Shown: piece after piece, positions 41,840 through 50,459 of the stretch
How the letters are laid out: the number at the start of each line of letters is the position of its first letter
Position numbering within the stretch: the first letter of the stretch is position 1
From: Pseudomonas sp. MWU13-2105
Lineage (GTDB): Bacteria > Pseudomonadota > Gammaproteobacteria > Pseudomonadales > Pseudomonadaceae
Direction of reading: 5' to 3'
Length of the DNA stretch: 64,000 bases
Assembly: GCF_023242315.1 (NCBI RefSeq)
Contig: NZ_JALLIY010000013.1
Coordinates: forward strand, 1-64,000
Notes under the pieces: generated by a model
The model's database searches: none
Seen by the model: the letters and a program-made list of their open reading frames with translations, nothing else
What the model was told of the DNA's origin: nothing
Translations under genes and position numbers: made by a program

Positions 41840-43408
41840 ATGATCACAAAAGCGACCTCGTTTCTCAAAGGCGAGTGGGCCGATGCCAAACTCAAGGTCG
41901 GCCATGTGGTGCTTTTTGTGGCGGTGGTGTGTATCTCATTGATCGCAATCAGCCTCTGGGGGGTGTTCAACTCGCTGGAGTATCACCTGCATGACAAAGA
42001 AGTCGAGATGTCAAACCTGTCCAAGACCTTGTCATCCAACATCGCGGCAACACTGACTCAAGCCGACACCGTGATCTTGGGTATCCAGGGGCAAGTGGAA
42101 GTTGAAGGCACCGGGGCGCAGACCCTGGAACGCTTGGGCGGCATACTGAAAAACCAACAAAAAAGCCTGCCGCAAGTACATGGTTTCTTTATTTATGATG
42201 AGCAGGGGCGCTGGTTATTCAATTCCAACGGCGCCATCCCCTACGGGGTCAATAACTCGGATCGCGATTATTTTATCTACCATCGCGAGCATGTCAGTTC
42301 AGCACCCTATATCGGCCCGGCAATCCGCAGTCGTTCAACCAATGAATGGGTTATCACCATCTCGCGGCGACTCAACCACCCTGACGGCAGTTTTGCCGGG
42401 GTGACCCTGGCGACGATCTATCTCAAGTATTTTCTCAACCTCTATGAGGGGATCGACATGGGGGGCAATGGCATTATCAATCTGACCTCCTCAACGGGGC
42501 ATATCGTCGTGCGCAAACCCTTTCGCGAGATTGATATCGGTACTGATATTTCCACGGGCGAGGTATTTGCCCTGTTGACGCCCGGGGTCAGCTCGGGTAC
42601 CGCCACCATTAGGTCATTTATTGACAATGCCGAGCGGGTCATCAGTTTTCAACGGGTCAATGGTTACCCGCTTGTAGTGATTGCGGCCTTTGATAGAAAT
42701 GAAATACTGGCGGACTGGCGCAGCGAATCCTTTGCCAGCTTTCTCATATCATCGGTGTTGCTGTTGATTCTCAGTTTTCTTGGCTATCGACTGATACGAC
42801 TGATGAACCAGCAGCTGCAACTGCAAAAGGAATTGCAGCGTTCTGAAGCAAACTATATCGAGGCCAACAAGGCGCTCGGGCAGCAGGCGCTTGAGGATGG
42901 ACTGACCGGGCTGCCCAATCGTCGCAAGTTCGACCTGTTTATCAACACGGAAATCAATAAGGTAAGACGAAGACCCGATGATATAGCCCTGATCATGATC
43001 GATGTCGATCTGTTCAAGAAATACAATGACCAATATGGCCATGTGCAGGGCGATGAGTGTTTGAAAACAGTGAGTGCTATCATCAGCAGAAATATCACTC
43101 GGGAAGGTGACCTGGCCGCCAGGTACGGCGGCGAGAAGTTTGCCATCGTACTTTTGAACACCGACTATGTTGGTGCCTTTATCATCGCCGAGAGAATTCG
43201 CACTGAATTGGAAAGCTGTTCGATCCAGCACAGCGAATCCCCGGCCAAAGTCGTCACCATCAGCGTGGGCATCGGTGCCTTATCAGGCTCAAGAACGGAC
43301 ACCCCTGAGACTTTGATCGATATCGCTGACAGGGCACTGTACATCGCCAAAACCAGCGGCAGAAATCGCACGGTCATTTCCAATCATCTATCCGATACCC
43401 CGGCTTGA
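41840..43408 (+). CDS. Membrane-bound dCache-GGDEF diguanylate cyclase
   Basis: A 522-residue protein: TM1 (about 20-42), a periplasmic dCache/PDC sensor (about 45-290), TM2 (about 300-322, FLISSVLLLILSFLGYRLI) and a GGDEF domain (about 355-515). The active-site signature reads GGEKF (residue 430), a variant of GGEEF. The I-site REGD stands five residues before it. DGLTGLPNRR begins the domain. It probably makes c-di-GMP in response to an external small molecule, though the Lys in the signature leaves activity to be tested. Confidence 0.9.
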   Translation: MITKATSFLKGEWADAKLKVGHVVLFVAVVCISLIAISLWGVFNSLEYHLHDKEVEMSNLSKTLSSNIAATLTQADTVILGIQGQVEVEGTGAQTLERLGGILKNQQKSLPQVHGFFIYDEQGRWLFNSNGAIPYGVNNSDRDYFIYHREHVSSAPYIGPAIRSRSTNEWVITISRRLNHPDGSFAGVTLATIYLKYFLNLYEGIDMGGNGIINLTSSTGHIVVRKPFREIDIGTDISTGEVFALLTPGVSSGTATIRSFIDNAERVISFQRVNGYPLVVIAAFDRNEILADWRSESFASFLISSVLLLILSFLGYRLIRLMNQQLQLQKELQRSEANYIEANKALGQQALEDGLTGLPNRRKFDLFINTEINKVRRRPDDIALIMIDVDLFKKYNDQYGHVQGDECLKTVSAIISRNITREGDLAARYGGEKFAIVLLNTDYVGAFIIAERIRTELESCSIQHSESPAKVVTISVGIGALSGSRTDTPETLIDIADRALYIAKTSGRNRTVISNHLSDTPA

Positions 43409-43530
43409 GCTGAATACGGATGGTGTCGTGCGCAAGACCGTCGCGCCCAGGTCACGGGCTGACGGTCATTGCAGCGGTGGGATCCTGGCCACGCTTGAGT
43501 AGTGACCAGGCGGCCTTTCAACAGTCTGAT

Positions 43531-44832
43531 TTACCCCGGCACAAACATCGCCAGCGCCGCCGTCGCCATCACCGCCGTCGCAATCCAGCCCAGGACAATC
43601 AACGGCCTGCTCACCGTGAACGCTCCCATCACCGATTTCTTCGACACCAGGAGGATGATCACGACCATCAGTGGCACGGCCACGACCCCGTTGATTACGG
43701 CGCTCCAGAACAGAGCTTTCATGGGACTGATGGGCGAGTACTGGATGGCGAGCGCGGCGAGCACGCTGATGGCGATGATGCTGTAAAAGCCTCGGGCGTC
43801 GCGCACTTTGCGTTCGAGGCCTTCGTTCCAGCCCATCGCTTCGGACAGGGCGTAGGCGCCGGAGCCCGCCAGCACGGGCACGCCGATCATGCCGACGCCG
43901 AGTATGCCAAGGGCAAACAGCAGGTAGGCGAAGTCGCCAGCCAGTGGCCGTAATGCGCTGGCGGCTTGCGCCGCGGTATTGATGTCGGTCAGCCCCGCCA
44001 CATTGAGGGTTACGGCCGTGGCGAGAATGATGAAGTAGGCCGTGATATTGGAGTAGAGCATGCCGCTCCAGGTGTCCCAGCGAATGCGTTGCAGTTCCTT
44101 GCGGGCGGTACGCGAGTCCTGATTGAGCGGTGCTCCGTGGGGTTTTTTCTGCATGTCCTCGACCTCTTCGGAGGTCTGCCAGAAAAACAGATAAGGGCTG
44201 ATGGTCGTGCCGAAAAGCGCCACGACGACTGCCGCGGCGCTGGCATCCGGGGTGAATTGGGGCCAGACCGTGTGCAAGGCAACCTGCTGCCACGGAATAT
44301 GCACCGTAAACAGTACGGCGGCGTAAGCCAGCAGCGAAAGCGTCAGCCACTTCAGGAACATGACGTAGCGGTGGTATGGGATAAACATCTGCAGTGCCAG
44401 GGTCCCGAACACGAAGATGGCGGTCATGAGGTGCCGGTTGACGCCGCTGACCAGCTCCGCCACTTCGCCCATGGCGGCGACGTCGGCGGCAATGTTCAGT
44501 GTATTGGCGACAAGCAGTAGCAGGACCACGCCCTGGAGCACGAGCGGGGGAAAGGCCGTCTTGATGTTGGCGGCCAGTCCCTTGCCGGTCACCCTGCCCA
44601 GGTTTGCGCACATCAATTGCACGGCGGCCATCAACGGAAAGGTCAGTGGCATCGTCCAGAGCATGTTCAGGCCGAATTGAGCGCCTGCCTGCGAGTAGGT
44701 GGCGATGCCGCTGGGGTCGTCGTCGGCCACGCCGGTGATCAGCCCGGGCCCGAGCTTGGACAAGGGATGTTCTTTCAGACGCCACCAAAGCGTCCGAAAG
44801 ACATTCGCTCGGGGAGTGCCTTTGACGTCCAT
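43531..44832 (-). CDS. Nramp-family transporter with altered metal-binding motifs
   Basis: A 433-residue protein of about 11 helices. TM1 carries ADDDPSGIATYSQAGAQFG at about 36-54; in classical Nramp proteins this is DPGN. TM6, which normally has MPH, reads FGTTISPYLFFWQTSEE (Met replaced by Ser 212). The canonical Mn/Fe-selecting Met is thus missing, as in Nramp-related transporters that move Mg2+ or Al3+. ATG 44832 has GAGGTG upstream. The divalent or trivalent cation carried is uncertain; calling it MntH would be wrong. Confidence 0.85.
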   Translation of the reverse strand: MDVKGTPRANVFRTLWWRLKEHPLSKLGPGLITGVADDDPSGIATYSQAGAQFGLNMLWTMPLTFPLMAAVQLMCANLGRVTGKGLAANIKTAFPPLVLQGVVLLLLVANTLNIAADVAAMGEVAELVSGVNRHLMTAIFVFGTLALQMFIPYHRYVMFLKWLTLSLLAYAAVLFTVHIPWQQVALHTVWPQFTPDASAAAVVVALFGTTISPYLFFWQTSEEVEDMQKKPHGAPLNQDSRTARKELQRIRWDTWSGMLYSNITAYFIILATAVTLNVAGLTDINTAAQAASALRPLAGDFAYLLFALGILGVGMIGVPVLAGSGAYALSEAMGWNEGLERKVRDARGFYSIIAISVLAALAIQYSPISPMKALFWSAVINGVVAVPLMVVIILLVSKKSVMGAFTVSRPLIVLGWIATAVMATAALAMFVPG

Positions 44833-45102
44833 TGATACACCTCAAGACGGGAGTAGGGGGGACTGAGTGTCGCAGCCCAAGATGAACGCCTTCTACCGGC
44901 GATAGGCCTGGATGTCAAAGCAATCAAATAACCGTCAGGTCTGATTCCGCCTGGCGCTGCCGCGCCCTGGCCGTTGGCTGGTCCGGGCGTTTGGTTCCAT
45001 CACTGGCAATTTCCGCTCATAACGCGTAAAACGCCCCTCCAAGCCCTCGTCCAGAGGGCTTTGTCATCTGTATTTCCGCATTCCAATCCGAAGAATCCAA
45101 GC

Positions 45103-45978
45103 ATGAACCTACGCCATATCGCAGTGGGGCTGTCCGCCCTTGTGTTGCTCTCGACCGGCGGCGCCCAAGCGCGCAACCTGCTGGACCTTATCGATCCGCC
45201 CGGCCAGCACGAGAAGCAAGGGCATCGCTCGGGCTCCATCAGCCAGAACGCGGCAATCGAGCTCTATTCGAGCCAACAGCAGCAGGCCTCGTTCGACGGC
45301 TGTGCCGACCTGTTCCCCGGGGCCAGGCCGATCAGCATGGCCAGTGTGCCGGCCACCATGAAGCCCATGGCCCTGTGCTCCGACAGCTTTGCAGTACTGT
45401 ACTCGCAAACCAGCAAGACGCCGTTGGTGGTGGTCGAGCGCCTGAGCGCGGCCCAGCTCAAGGACGCCAAGGGCGAGGAGCGTACCAACCAGTTCTACCC
45501 GGACCCGCGCATTCCCAAGGGCGCGCGGGCAGAACTGAGCGACTACCGGGCCCAACACCCGGCCGTGGATCGTGGCCATCAGGCACCGGCGGCCGATGCG
45601 CCGAATCCGAATGCCATGGCGCAGTCCTTCGCGCTGTCGAACATGGTTCCGCAAGACCCCACCAATAACCGCAAGATCTGGAGCAAGGTCGAGGCAGATG
45701 TCCGGAAGTTCGCGATGCGGGCCGAGGGCAATGTGTTCGTTTTCACCGGTCCGATCTTTGACGAGGGCCATGGCACCATTGGCGAGGATCAGGTCTGGGT
45801 GCCCACCCGCTTGTTCAAGCTGGTCTACGACGTATCGTCCAGGCGCGCCTGGGCCTATGTACTGCCGAACGCGGAAACCCGCATCGAAAAGCCGATGGAC
45901 TATGAGACGTTCGTGAAAACCACCGGGCTCAAGCTGCTGGATCAACTGCCTGTTTCGGGCTCGGTGGTTCGTTCTTGA
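45103..45978 (+). CDS. Secreted DNA/RNA non-specific endonuclease
   Basis: A 291-residue exported nuclease. The signal peptide is MNLRHIAVGLSALVLLSTGG followed by AQA. The NUC1 active site DRGH is present at 156-159 (DRGHQAPAAD), with the Mg-binding asparagine region SNMVPQDPTNNRKIW about 25 residues later. ATG 45103 is chosen over an upstream in-frame start because the signal sequence begins here. It likely degrades extracellular or periplasmic nucleic acid. No immunity gene is beside it, which fits a nutritional nuclease rather than a toxin. Confidence 0.88.
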   Translation: MNLRHIAVGLSALVLLSTGGAQARNLLDLIDPPGQHEKQGHRSGSISQNAAIELYSSQQQQASFDGCADLFPGARPISMASVPATMKPMALCSDSFAVLYSQTSKTPLVVVERLSAAQLKDAKGEERTNQFYPDPRIPKGARAELSDYRAQHPAVDRGHQAPAADAPNPNAMAQSFALSNMVPQDPTNNRKIWSKVEADVRKFAMRAEGNVFVFTGPIFDEGHGTIGEDQVWVPTRLFKLVYDVSSRRAWAYVLPNAETRIEKPMDYETFVKTTGLKLLDQLPVSGSVVRS

Positions 45979-46017
45979 GTGTTGAGCGTCTGTTTTCCAG
46001 AGCGTTCTGAAACAGGG

Positions 46018-46758
46018 TCAGCCGACTTTCATCAACGGTTTGGCTCTGGCCAACGCCGTTGCCGCTCGGGTCAAAAGGGCTTCGGTATCGCCCCATCCCA
46101 GGCATGAGTCAGTCACTGAAACTCCATAGTGCATGGATTCACCCAGTGTTTGCGAGCCCTCATAAAGATGGCTCTCCAGCAGCTTGGCTGTTTCAGACTC
46201 AAGCATGAGTTCCGACGTTATTACCTTGGCGCCGCAGTAGTTGAAGATGCCATGGTCAATGTGGGTTCTCATCGCAGCCGCATAACCATGCCGGCTGTAG
46301 GTCCCCGGATCTGCCCCGCCCACCCCCAATAAATGAATGGGCAGATGACCCAGTTTCTTTATCAATGGCGCGTCTGGGCGGAATTCGAATGCCCATCCAT
46401 TCGAGAACACACGATCAATCCAGCCTTTAAGCAGGGCTGGCATCGACCACCAGTAAACCGGGTAGACAAGGACCAGTGCATCCGCGCGCTCAATTCGTTG
46501 CTGTTCAGCACGGATATCTGGGGGCGGTAGCCCCTCATTATGGTGAACCGCCAGGTCGCCAGCGGTGAGTCGCGGATCGAACCCTTCACCGTAGAGGTCC
46601 GCGATGTCATAGGTACTGCGGTGATCCTCTGTTGAGATTCCTTCGCCAATTCGAGCCGCTATCCCGTGGGTGAGGGAGTGACGAGCATGGTGAGCAACGA
46701 CGAGCTCTTCAAGACGATAGTGAGCATGGTCGAGAGAGCAAGTCAGCTGCGTGCTCAT
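46018..46758 (-). CDS. Flavodoxin-fold NAD(P)H dehydrogenase (KefF/MdaB-like)
   Basis: A 246-residue flavoprotein of the NQO1-like family. Motifs are LVVAHHARHSLTHGIAARI (FMN loop), ADALVLVYPVYWWSMPALLKGWIDRV and LLGVGGADPGTYSRHG. The N-terminus before LEELVVAHH is about 20 residues longer than usual and looks non-native. The start is ATG 46758, although a TTG at 46767 is in frame. It reduces quinones or other acceptors with NAD(P)H in the cytoplasm. Confidence 0.82.
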   Translation of the reverse strand: MSTQLTCSLDHAHYRLEELVVAHHARHSLTHGIAARIGEGISTEDHRSTYDIADLYGEGFDPRLTAGDLAVHHNEGLPPPDIRAEQQRIERADALVLVYPVYWWSMPALLKGWIDRVFSNGWAFEFRPDAPLIKKLGHLPIHLLGVGGADPGTYSRHGYAAAMRTHIDHGIFNYCGAKVITSELMLESETAKLLESHLYEGSQTLGESMHYGVSVTDSCLGWGDTEALLTRAATALARAKPLMKVG

Positions 46759-46907
46759 AAAGTCCAATTGTTGTGACCCGTGACTTTGTGCAGGACATCG
46801 AGCCGGCTCTGTTTCCTACAGGGTCGGGGCGTGCTCGCCTCGCATAAGATCAGAAAAACAGGATGCCGATCCTCCCTGTTATTGAGGCGAGGGCCTTGTC
46901 AGCTCAA

Positions 46908-46956
46908 AATAGATTATGTAAAACATCTATTAAATAAAGATTGTAACTAATCTATT
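46908..46956. promoter_or_regulatory. Inverted repeats upstream of the MFS gene
   Basis: AATAGAT (46908-46914) and ATCTATT (46925-46931) form a perfect seven-base dyad with a 10-base spacer. A further copy, AATCTATT, lies at 46949-46956. The spacing suggests cooperative binding of one regulator about 60-100 bases before the MFS start. Confidence 0.4.
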
Positions 46957-47009
46957 CTGTCCTTCCCCCGACGAGATGCGGCACGTCCCGCAAGCCTAAG
47001 GAACACTCC

Positions 47010-48311
47010 ATGCTGTCTACATTGGTCGCAAATCGCCTGGCGCGGCGCCAGGTTCACTATGGCTGGGTGGTGGCCGCCGTCACCTTCCTGACCATGCTGG
47101 TGATGGCCGGCGCCATGGGGGCGCCGGGGGTATTTATCGTGCCCCTGGAGCACGAGTTTGGCTGGAGCAGCGCGCAGATATCCGGGGCCCTGGCGATTCG
47201 TTTCATGCTGTACGGGCTGATGGGGCCGTTCGCGGCAGCTTTCATGAACTACTTCGGCCTGCGCCGGGTGGTGCTGGTGGCGCTGGTGATCGTGCTGGGC
47301 GGCATGATCGGGTCGATGTTCATGAACCGCTTCTGGCAACTGGTGCTGTTATGGGGCGTGGTGGTCGGCGTCGGCACGGGACTCACCGCCATGGTGCTCG
47401 GAGCCACGGTGGCGACCCGCTGGTTTTCCCATCGTCGCGGCCTGGTGGTCGGGTTGCTGTCGGCCAGCTCCGCCACCGGCCAACTGCTGTTCATGCCACT
47501 GATGGCGTCCTTGACGGAGCACTATGGCTGGCGCTTGGCGCTGAGCTTTATTTGCTGCGCCATGGCGGTGGTCGTGCTGGCAGTACTGGCCTTGCTGCGC
47601 GATCGTCCGGTGGACCTGCACTTGCCGCTGTACGGGGAGAAGGAGGTATTGCCGGCACCCGCCCAGCGCGGCAGTCTGTTGCAAATGCTGATCAGCCCGC
47701 TGAAGGTGCTGCGCGACGTATCGGGCAGTTGGACGTTCTGGGTGTTGTTCCTGACGTTCTTCGTCTGCGGTGCCAGCACCAACGGGCTGATCCAGACCCA
47801 CTTCATCAGCATGTGCGGCGACTTCGGCCTGGTCGCCACCAGTGCGGCCGGTATCCTGGCGATGATGGGCATCTTCGACTTTTTCGGCACCGTGGGCTCG
47901 GGCTGGCTGTCGGATCGTTTTGATAACCGCTGGCTGCTGTTCTGGTATTACGGTTTGCGCGGCATCTCGCTGATGCTCCTGCCGTTTACCGACTTCACTG
48001 TGTTCGGCCTGTCGTTTTTCGCCGTGCTTTATGGCCTGGACTGGATCGCCACCGTACCGCCCACGGTCAAGCTGGTGGCGCAGAAGTTCGGCGGCGAGCG
48101 GGCCAATATCGTCTTCGGTTGGGTGTTTGCCGGCCATCAACTGGGCGCGGCCTTTGCCGCCTACGGCGCCGGGCTGACACGGACCTTGCTGGCCACCTAC
48201 ACGCCGGCGTTTTTCATCGCCGGGCTGCTCTGTCTGATTGCCGCGCTGATTGCCTTGTCGATACCGGTGATGCTGAAAAAGTCGGTGGCGCACTCGCAGT
48301 CTCCGGTCTGA
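47010..48311 (+). CDS. MFS transporter
   Basis: A 433-residue major facilitator protein with 12 predicted helices. It starts HYGWVVAAVTFLTMLVMAGA; the loop between helices 2 and 3 has FAAAFMNYFGLRRVVLV and the later FGTVGSGWLSDRFDNR repeats that pattern. It looks like the monocarboxylate/oxalate-formate-antiporter branch of MFS. No catabolic neighbour names the substrate. Confidence 0.85.
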   Translation: MLSTLVANRLARRQVHYGWVVAAVTFLTMLVMAGAMGAPGVFIVPLEHEFGWSSAQISGALAIRFMLYGLMGPFAAAFMNYFGLRRVVLVALVIVLGGMIGSMFMNRFWQLVLLWGVVVGVGTGLTAMVLGATVATRWFSHRRGLVVGLLSASSATGQLLFMPLMASLTEHYGWRLALSFICCAMAVVVLAVLALLRDRPVDLHLPLYGEKEVLPAPAQRGSLLQMLISPLKVLRDVSGSWTFWVLFLTFFVCGASTNGLIQTHFISMCGDFGLVATSAAGILAMMGIFDFFGTVGSGWLSDRFDNRWLLFWYYGLRGISLMLLPFTDFTVFGLSFFAVLYGLDWIATVPPTVKLVAQKFGGERANIVFGWVFAGHQLGAAFAAYGAGLTRTLLATYTPAFFIAGLLCLIAALIALSIPVMLKKSVAHSQSPV

Positions 48312-48318
48312 CGGGGCA

Positions 48319-48344
48319 AGCCAGGGCAACAGGATGCCCTGGCT
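48319..48344. terminator. Bidirectional terminator between MFS and OYE genes
   Basis: Perfect ten-base arms AGCCAGGGCA (48319-48328) and TGCCCTGGCT (48335-48344), loop ACAGGA, followed by a T-rich stretch. It separates two convergent genes. Confidence 0.8.
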
Positions 48345-48361
48345 GTTTCCTTTCGTTGCCT

Positions 48362-49423
48362 TCAAACGCTCAAGGCCAGGTAGTCGGTGTATCCCTTCTG
48401 GGTACCGCCGAAGAAGGTGGTGTTGTCCGCCTTGTTCAGCGGCGCATCAGCCTTCAAGCGCTCGACAAAGTCCGGGTTGGCCAGAACCATCTGGCCGTAG
48501 GCCTCCATGTCCGCAAGCCCGGCAGCCAGGTCGGCGCCAATCTGCTCCCGTGGGCGGCCCGGGCGATTCACAATCAGGGTGTTGCTCCAGGTCTTGCGGA
48601 TGTCCGCCAGCAGCGAGTCGTTGCCCTGGTGCAGGACGTGGAGGTAAGCAAGGCCCAGCTTGTTCAGTTCGGCCACCAGGTAGCGATAGAGGTGCGGACC
48701 TTCTTCGCCCTCATCAATGCCCCACATCGTGATACCCGGCGAGAGGCGGATGGCGGTTTTTTCGGCACCGATTTCTTCGGCGATGGCGGTCGTGACATCA
48801 ATCGCAAAGCGTGCGCGGTTCTCGATAGAGCCACCGTATTCATCGGTTCGGGTGTTGGCGCTGGGGGCCAGGAACTGCTGGACCAGGTAGGCGTTGGCGC
48901 CATGGATTTCAACGCCGTCGGCCCCGGCTTCAACGGCCCGGCGCGCGGCGAAGCGCAAATCAGCGACGGTCTGACGCACTTCCTCGGTGCTCAACGCCCG
49001 TGGTACCGGGATGTCCTGCATGCCTTTGACGGTGAACATGGGCGTATTGGGTGCGATGGCGGACGGTGCCACGCCCTGGCGATGATGGGGCGTGTTATCG
49101 GGGTGGGACATGCGACCGGCATGCATCAGCTGGATAAAAATATGCCCACCGTGGGCGTGTACCGCCGCGGTGATTTTCTTCCAACCGGCCACATGGGCAT
49201 CGCTATAGATGCCCGGTGTGGTGAGGTAGCCCTGACCATCGTCGGACGGCTGTGTACCCTCGGTAACAATCAGGCCGACGCTGGCGCGCTGGGCATAATA
49301 TTCGGCCGCCAGTTCCCCTGGGGTACCATCGAACTCCGCGCGGCTGCGTGTCATGGGCGCCATGACCAGGCGGTTTGAAAAGGTGGCGTTGGCGACGTGT
49401 ATGGGGCTGAAGAGTGAGCTCAT
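48362..49423 (-). CDS. Old Yellow Enzyme family alkene reductase
   Basis: An FMN-dependent ene-reductase of 353 residues (NemA/XenB type). Starting at ATG 49423 it begins MSSLFSPIHVANATFSNRLV, then MAPMTRSRA; the catalytic HxxN pair is in IHGANAYLVQQFL and FMN-binding residues are in RPGRPREQIGADLAAG. It reduces activated C=C bonds, nitro esters or quinones. It is divergent from a LysR gene with a palindrome between them, so substrate-inducible control is likely. Confidence 0.92.
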   Translation of the reverse strand: MSSLFSPIHVANATFSNRLVMAPMTRSRAEFDGTPGELAAEYYAQRASVGLIVTEGTQPSDDGQGYLTTPGIYSDAHVAGWKKITAAVHAHGGHIFIQLMHAGRMSHPDNTPHHRQGVAPSAIAPNTPMFTVKGMQDIPVPRALSTEEVRQTVADLRFAARRAVEAGADGVEIHGANAYLVQQFLAPSANTRTDEYGGSIENRARFAIDVTTAIAEEIGAEKTAIRLSPGITMWGIDEGEEGPHLYRYLVAELNKLGLAYLHVLHQGNDSLLADIRKTWSNTLIVNRPGRPREQIGADLAAGLADMEAYGQMVLANPDFVERLKADAPLNKADNTTFFGGTQKGYTDYLALSV

Positions 49424-49496
49424 GATCCGATCCTCGAAAGTGTGTGTTGCTGGAGACGCATCATCAGCTTTATTGTTTATGGGATAAATATGGTCT

Positions 49497-49517
49497 TTTG
49501 GATTTGATTGATCCAAA
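49497..49517. promoter_or_regulatory. Palindrome in the OYE / LysR divergent region
   Basis: TTTGGAT-TTGATTG-ATCCAAA: perfect seven-base arms with seven bases between, ending 15 bases before the LysR start. LysR regulators bind dyads of this size near their own promoters. Confidence 0.5.
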
Positions 49518-49532
49518 TATGGAGCAGTTGGC

Positions 49533-50402
49533 GTGGAACTTCTGAACGATATGGCGTTGTTTGTCGAGGTCGTCAAAGCCAAAGGATTTCGCGGGGCGGC
49601 CGAGGTGCTGGGCATGCCGAACTCCACCCTGTCACGGCGCATCAGTGCACTGGAGAAGGCGATCGGTTTGCGGCTCCTGCATCGGACCACGCGCAAGGTC
49701 GAGGTGACCGAGGCCGGGCAGATCTACTTCGAGCGCTGCAAGCGAATTGTCGATGAGGCCCGGCTGGCCCATGAGCAGCTTGGCGAGATGCTTGCGCAAC
49801 CCAGCGGGGTATTGCGGGTCTCATTCCCCGTGGATTTCGCGGTCACTTACCTGGCGCCCTTGATCACCGAGTTTGCCGGCCTCTATCCGGGGATCACCTT
49901 CGATCTGGACCTGACCTCCCGGCGTGTCGACCTGGTGAGCGAGCCCTTCGACGTCGCCATTCGGATTGGCGAATCACAAGACTCGCAGCTGATCGCACGA
50001 CCTTTGGCCACCCTGGTGTCCTATTTGTACGCCTCGCCGCGTTATCTTGAAGTGTCGGGCGTGCCCGGCACACCGGATGATCTCGAACGGCATCAGTGCC
50101 TGAATATTCAGAAGGCCGGGGCCTGGACGCTGACTGATGGCGTACAAACCTTCTCGGTAGGGGTAGGAGGGCGCTTTATGGTCAACAGCGTCGGGATGCT
50201 GCGGCGGCTGGCTGTGCTCGACCAGGGCATCGTGCTGATGAACGAGAAAATCATTGCCGATGAACTGCGTAATGGCCAACTGCGTCGTGTCATGCCCGAA
50301 TGGCAGGGCAAGCCGGTGACGGTTTATGCCGTGACCGAGACCCGCTTGCTGCCGGCCAAGACCCAGCGTTTCATCGAATTCCTTCGGGCAAGACTGGAGT
50401 GA
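49533..50402 (+). CDS. LysR-family regulator beside the OYE gene
   Basis: A 289-residue LysR protein. The N-terminal helix-turn-helix is GFRGAAEVLGMPNSTLSRRISALEKAIG (about 19-46) and the inducer domain runs from about 90. It belongs to the CrgA/AaeR-like branch that often senses quinones or aromatic electrophiles and controls a divergent reductase. Start as given (GTG/ATG region at 49533). Confidence 0.9.
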   Translation: MELLNDMALFVEVVKAKGFRGAAEVLGMPNSTLSRRISALEKAIGLRLLHRTTRKVEVTEAGQIYFERCKRIVDEARLAHEQLGEMLAQPSGVLRVSFPVDFAVTYLAPLITEFAGLYPGITFDLDLTSRRVDLVSEPFDVAIRIGESQDSQLIARPLATLVSYLYASPRYLEVSGVPGTPDDLERHQCLNIQKAGAWTLTDGVQTFSVGVGGRFMVNSVGMLRRLAVLDQGIVLMNEKIIADELRNGQLRRVMPEWQGKPVTVYAVTETRLLPAKTQRFIEFLRARLE

Positions 50403-50459
50403 CTCGGGTGATGAAGCGCTCAGCCCGTCAAAGACCCATGCCGCAGCGCCTCCTGATCG

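Noticed and set aside
43531..44832. Annotation as MntH manganese transporter
   Set aside because: The TM1 and TM6 metal motifs are not those of MntH.
45103..45978. Secreted nuclease as a bacteriocin or contact-dependent toxin
   Set aside because: It has a plain signal peptide, no delivery domain and no immunity gene beside it; an ordinary extracellular nuclease is simpler.
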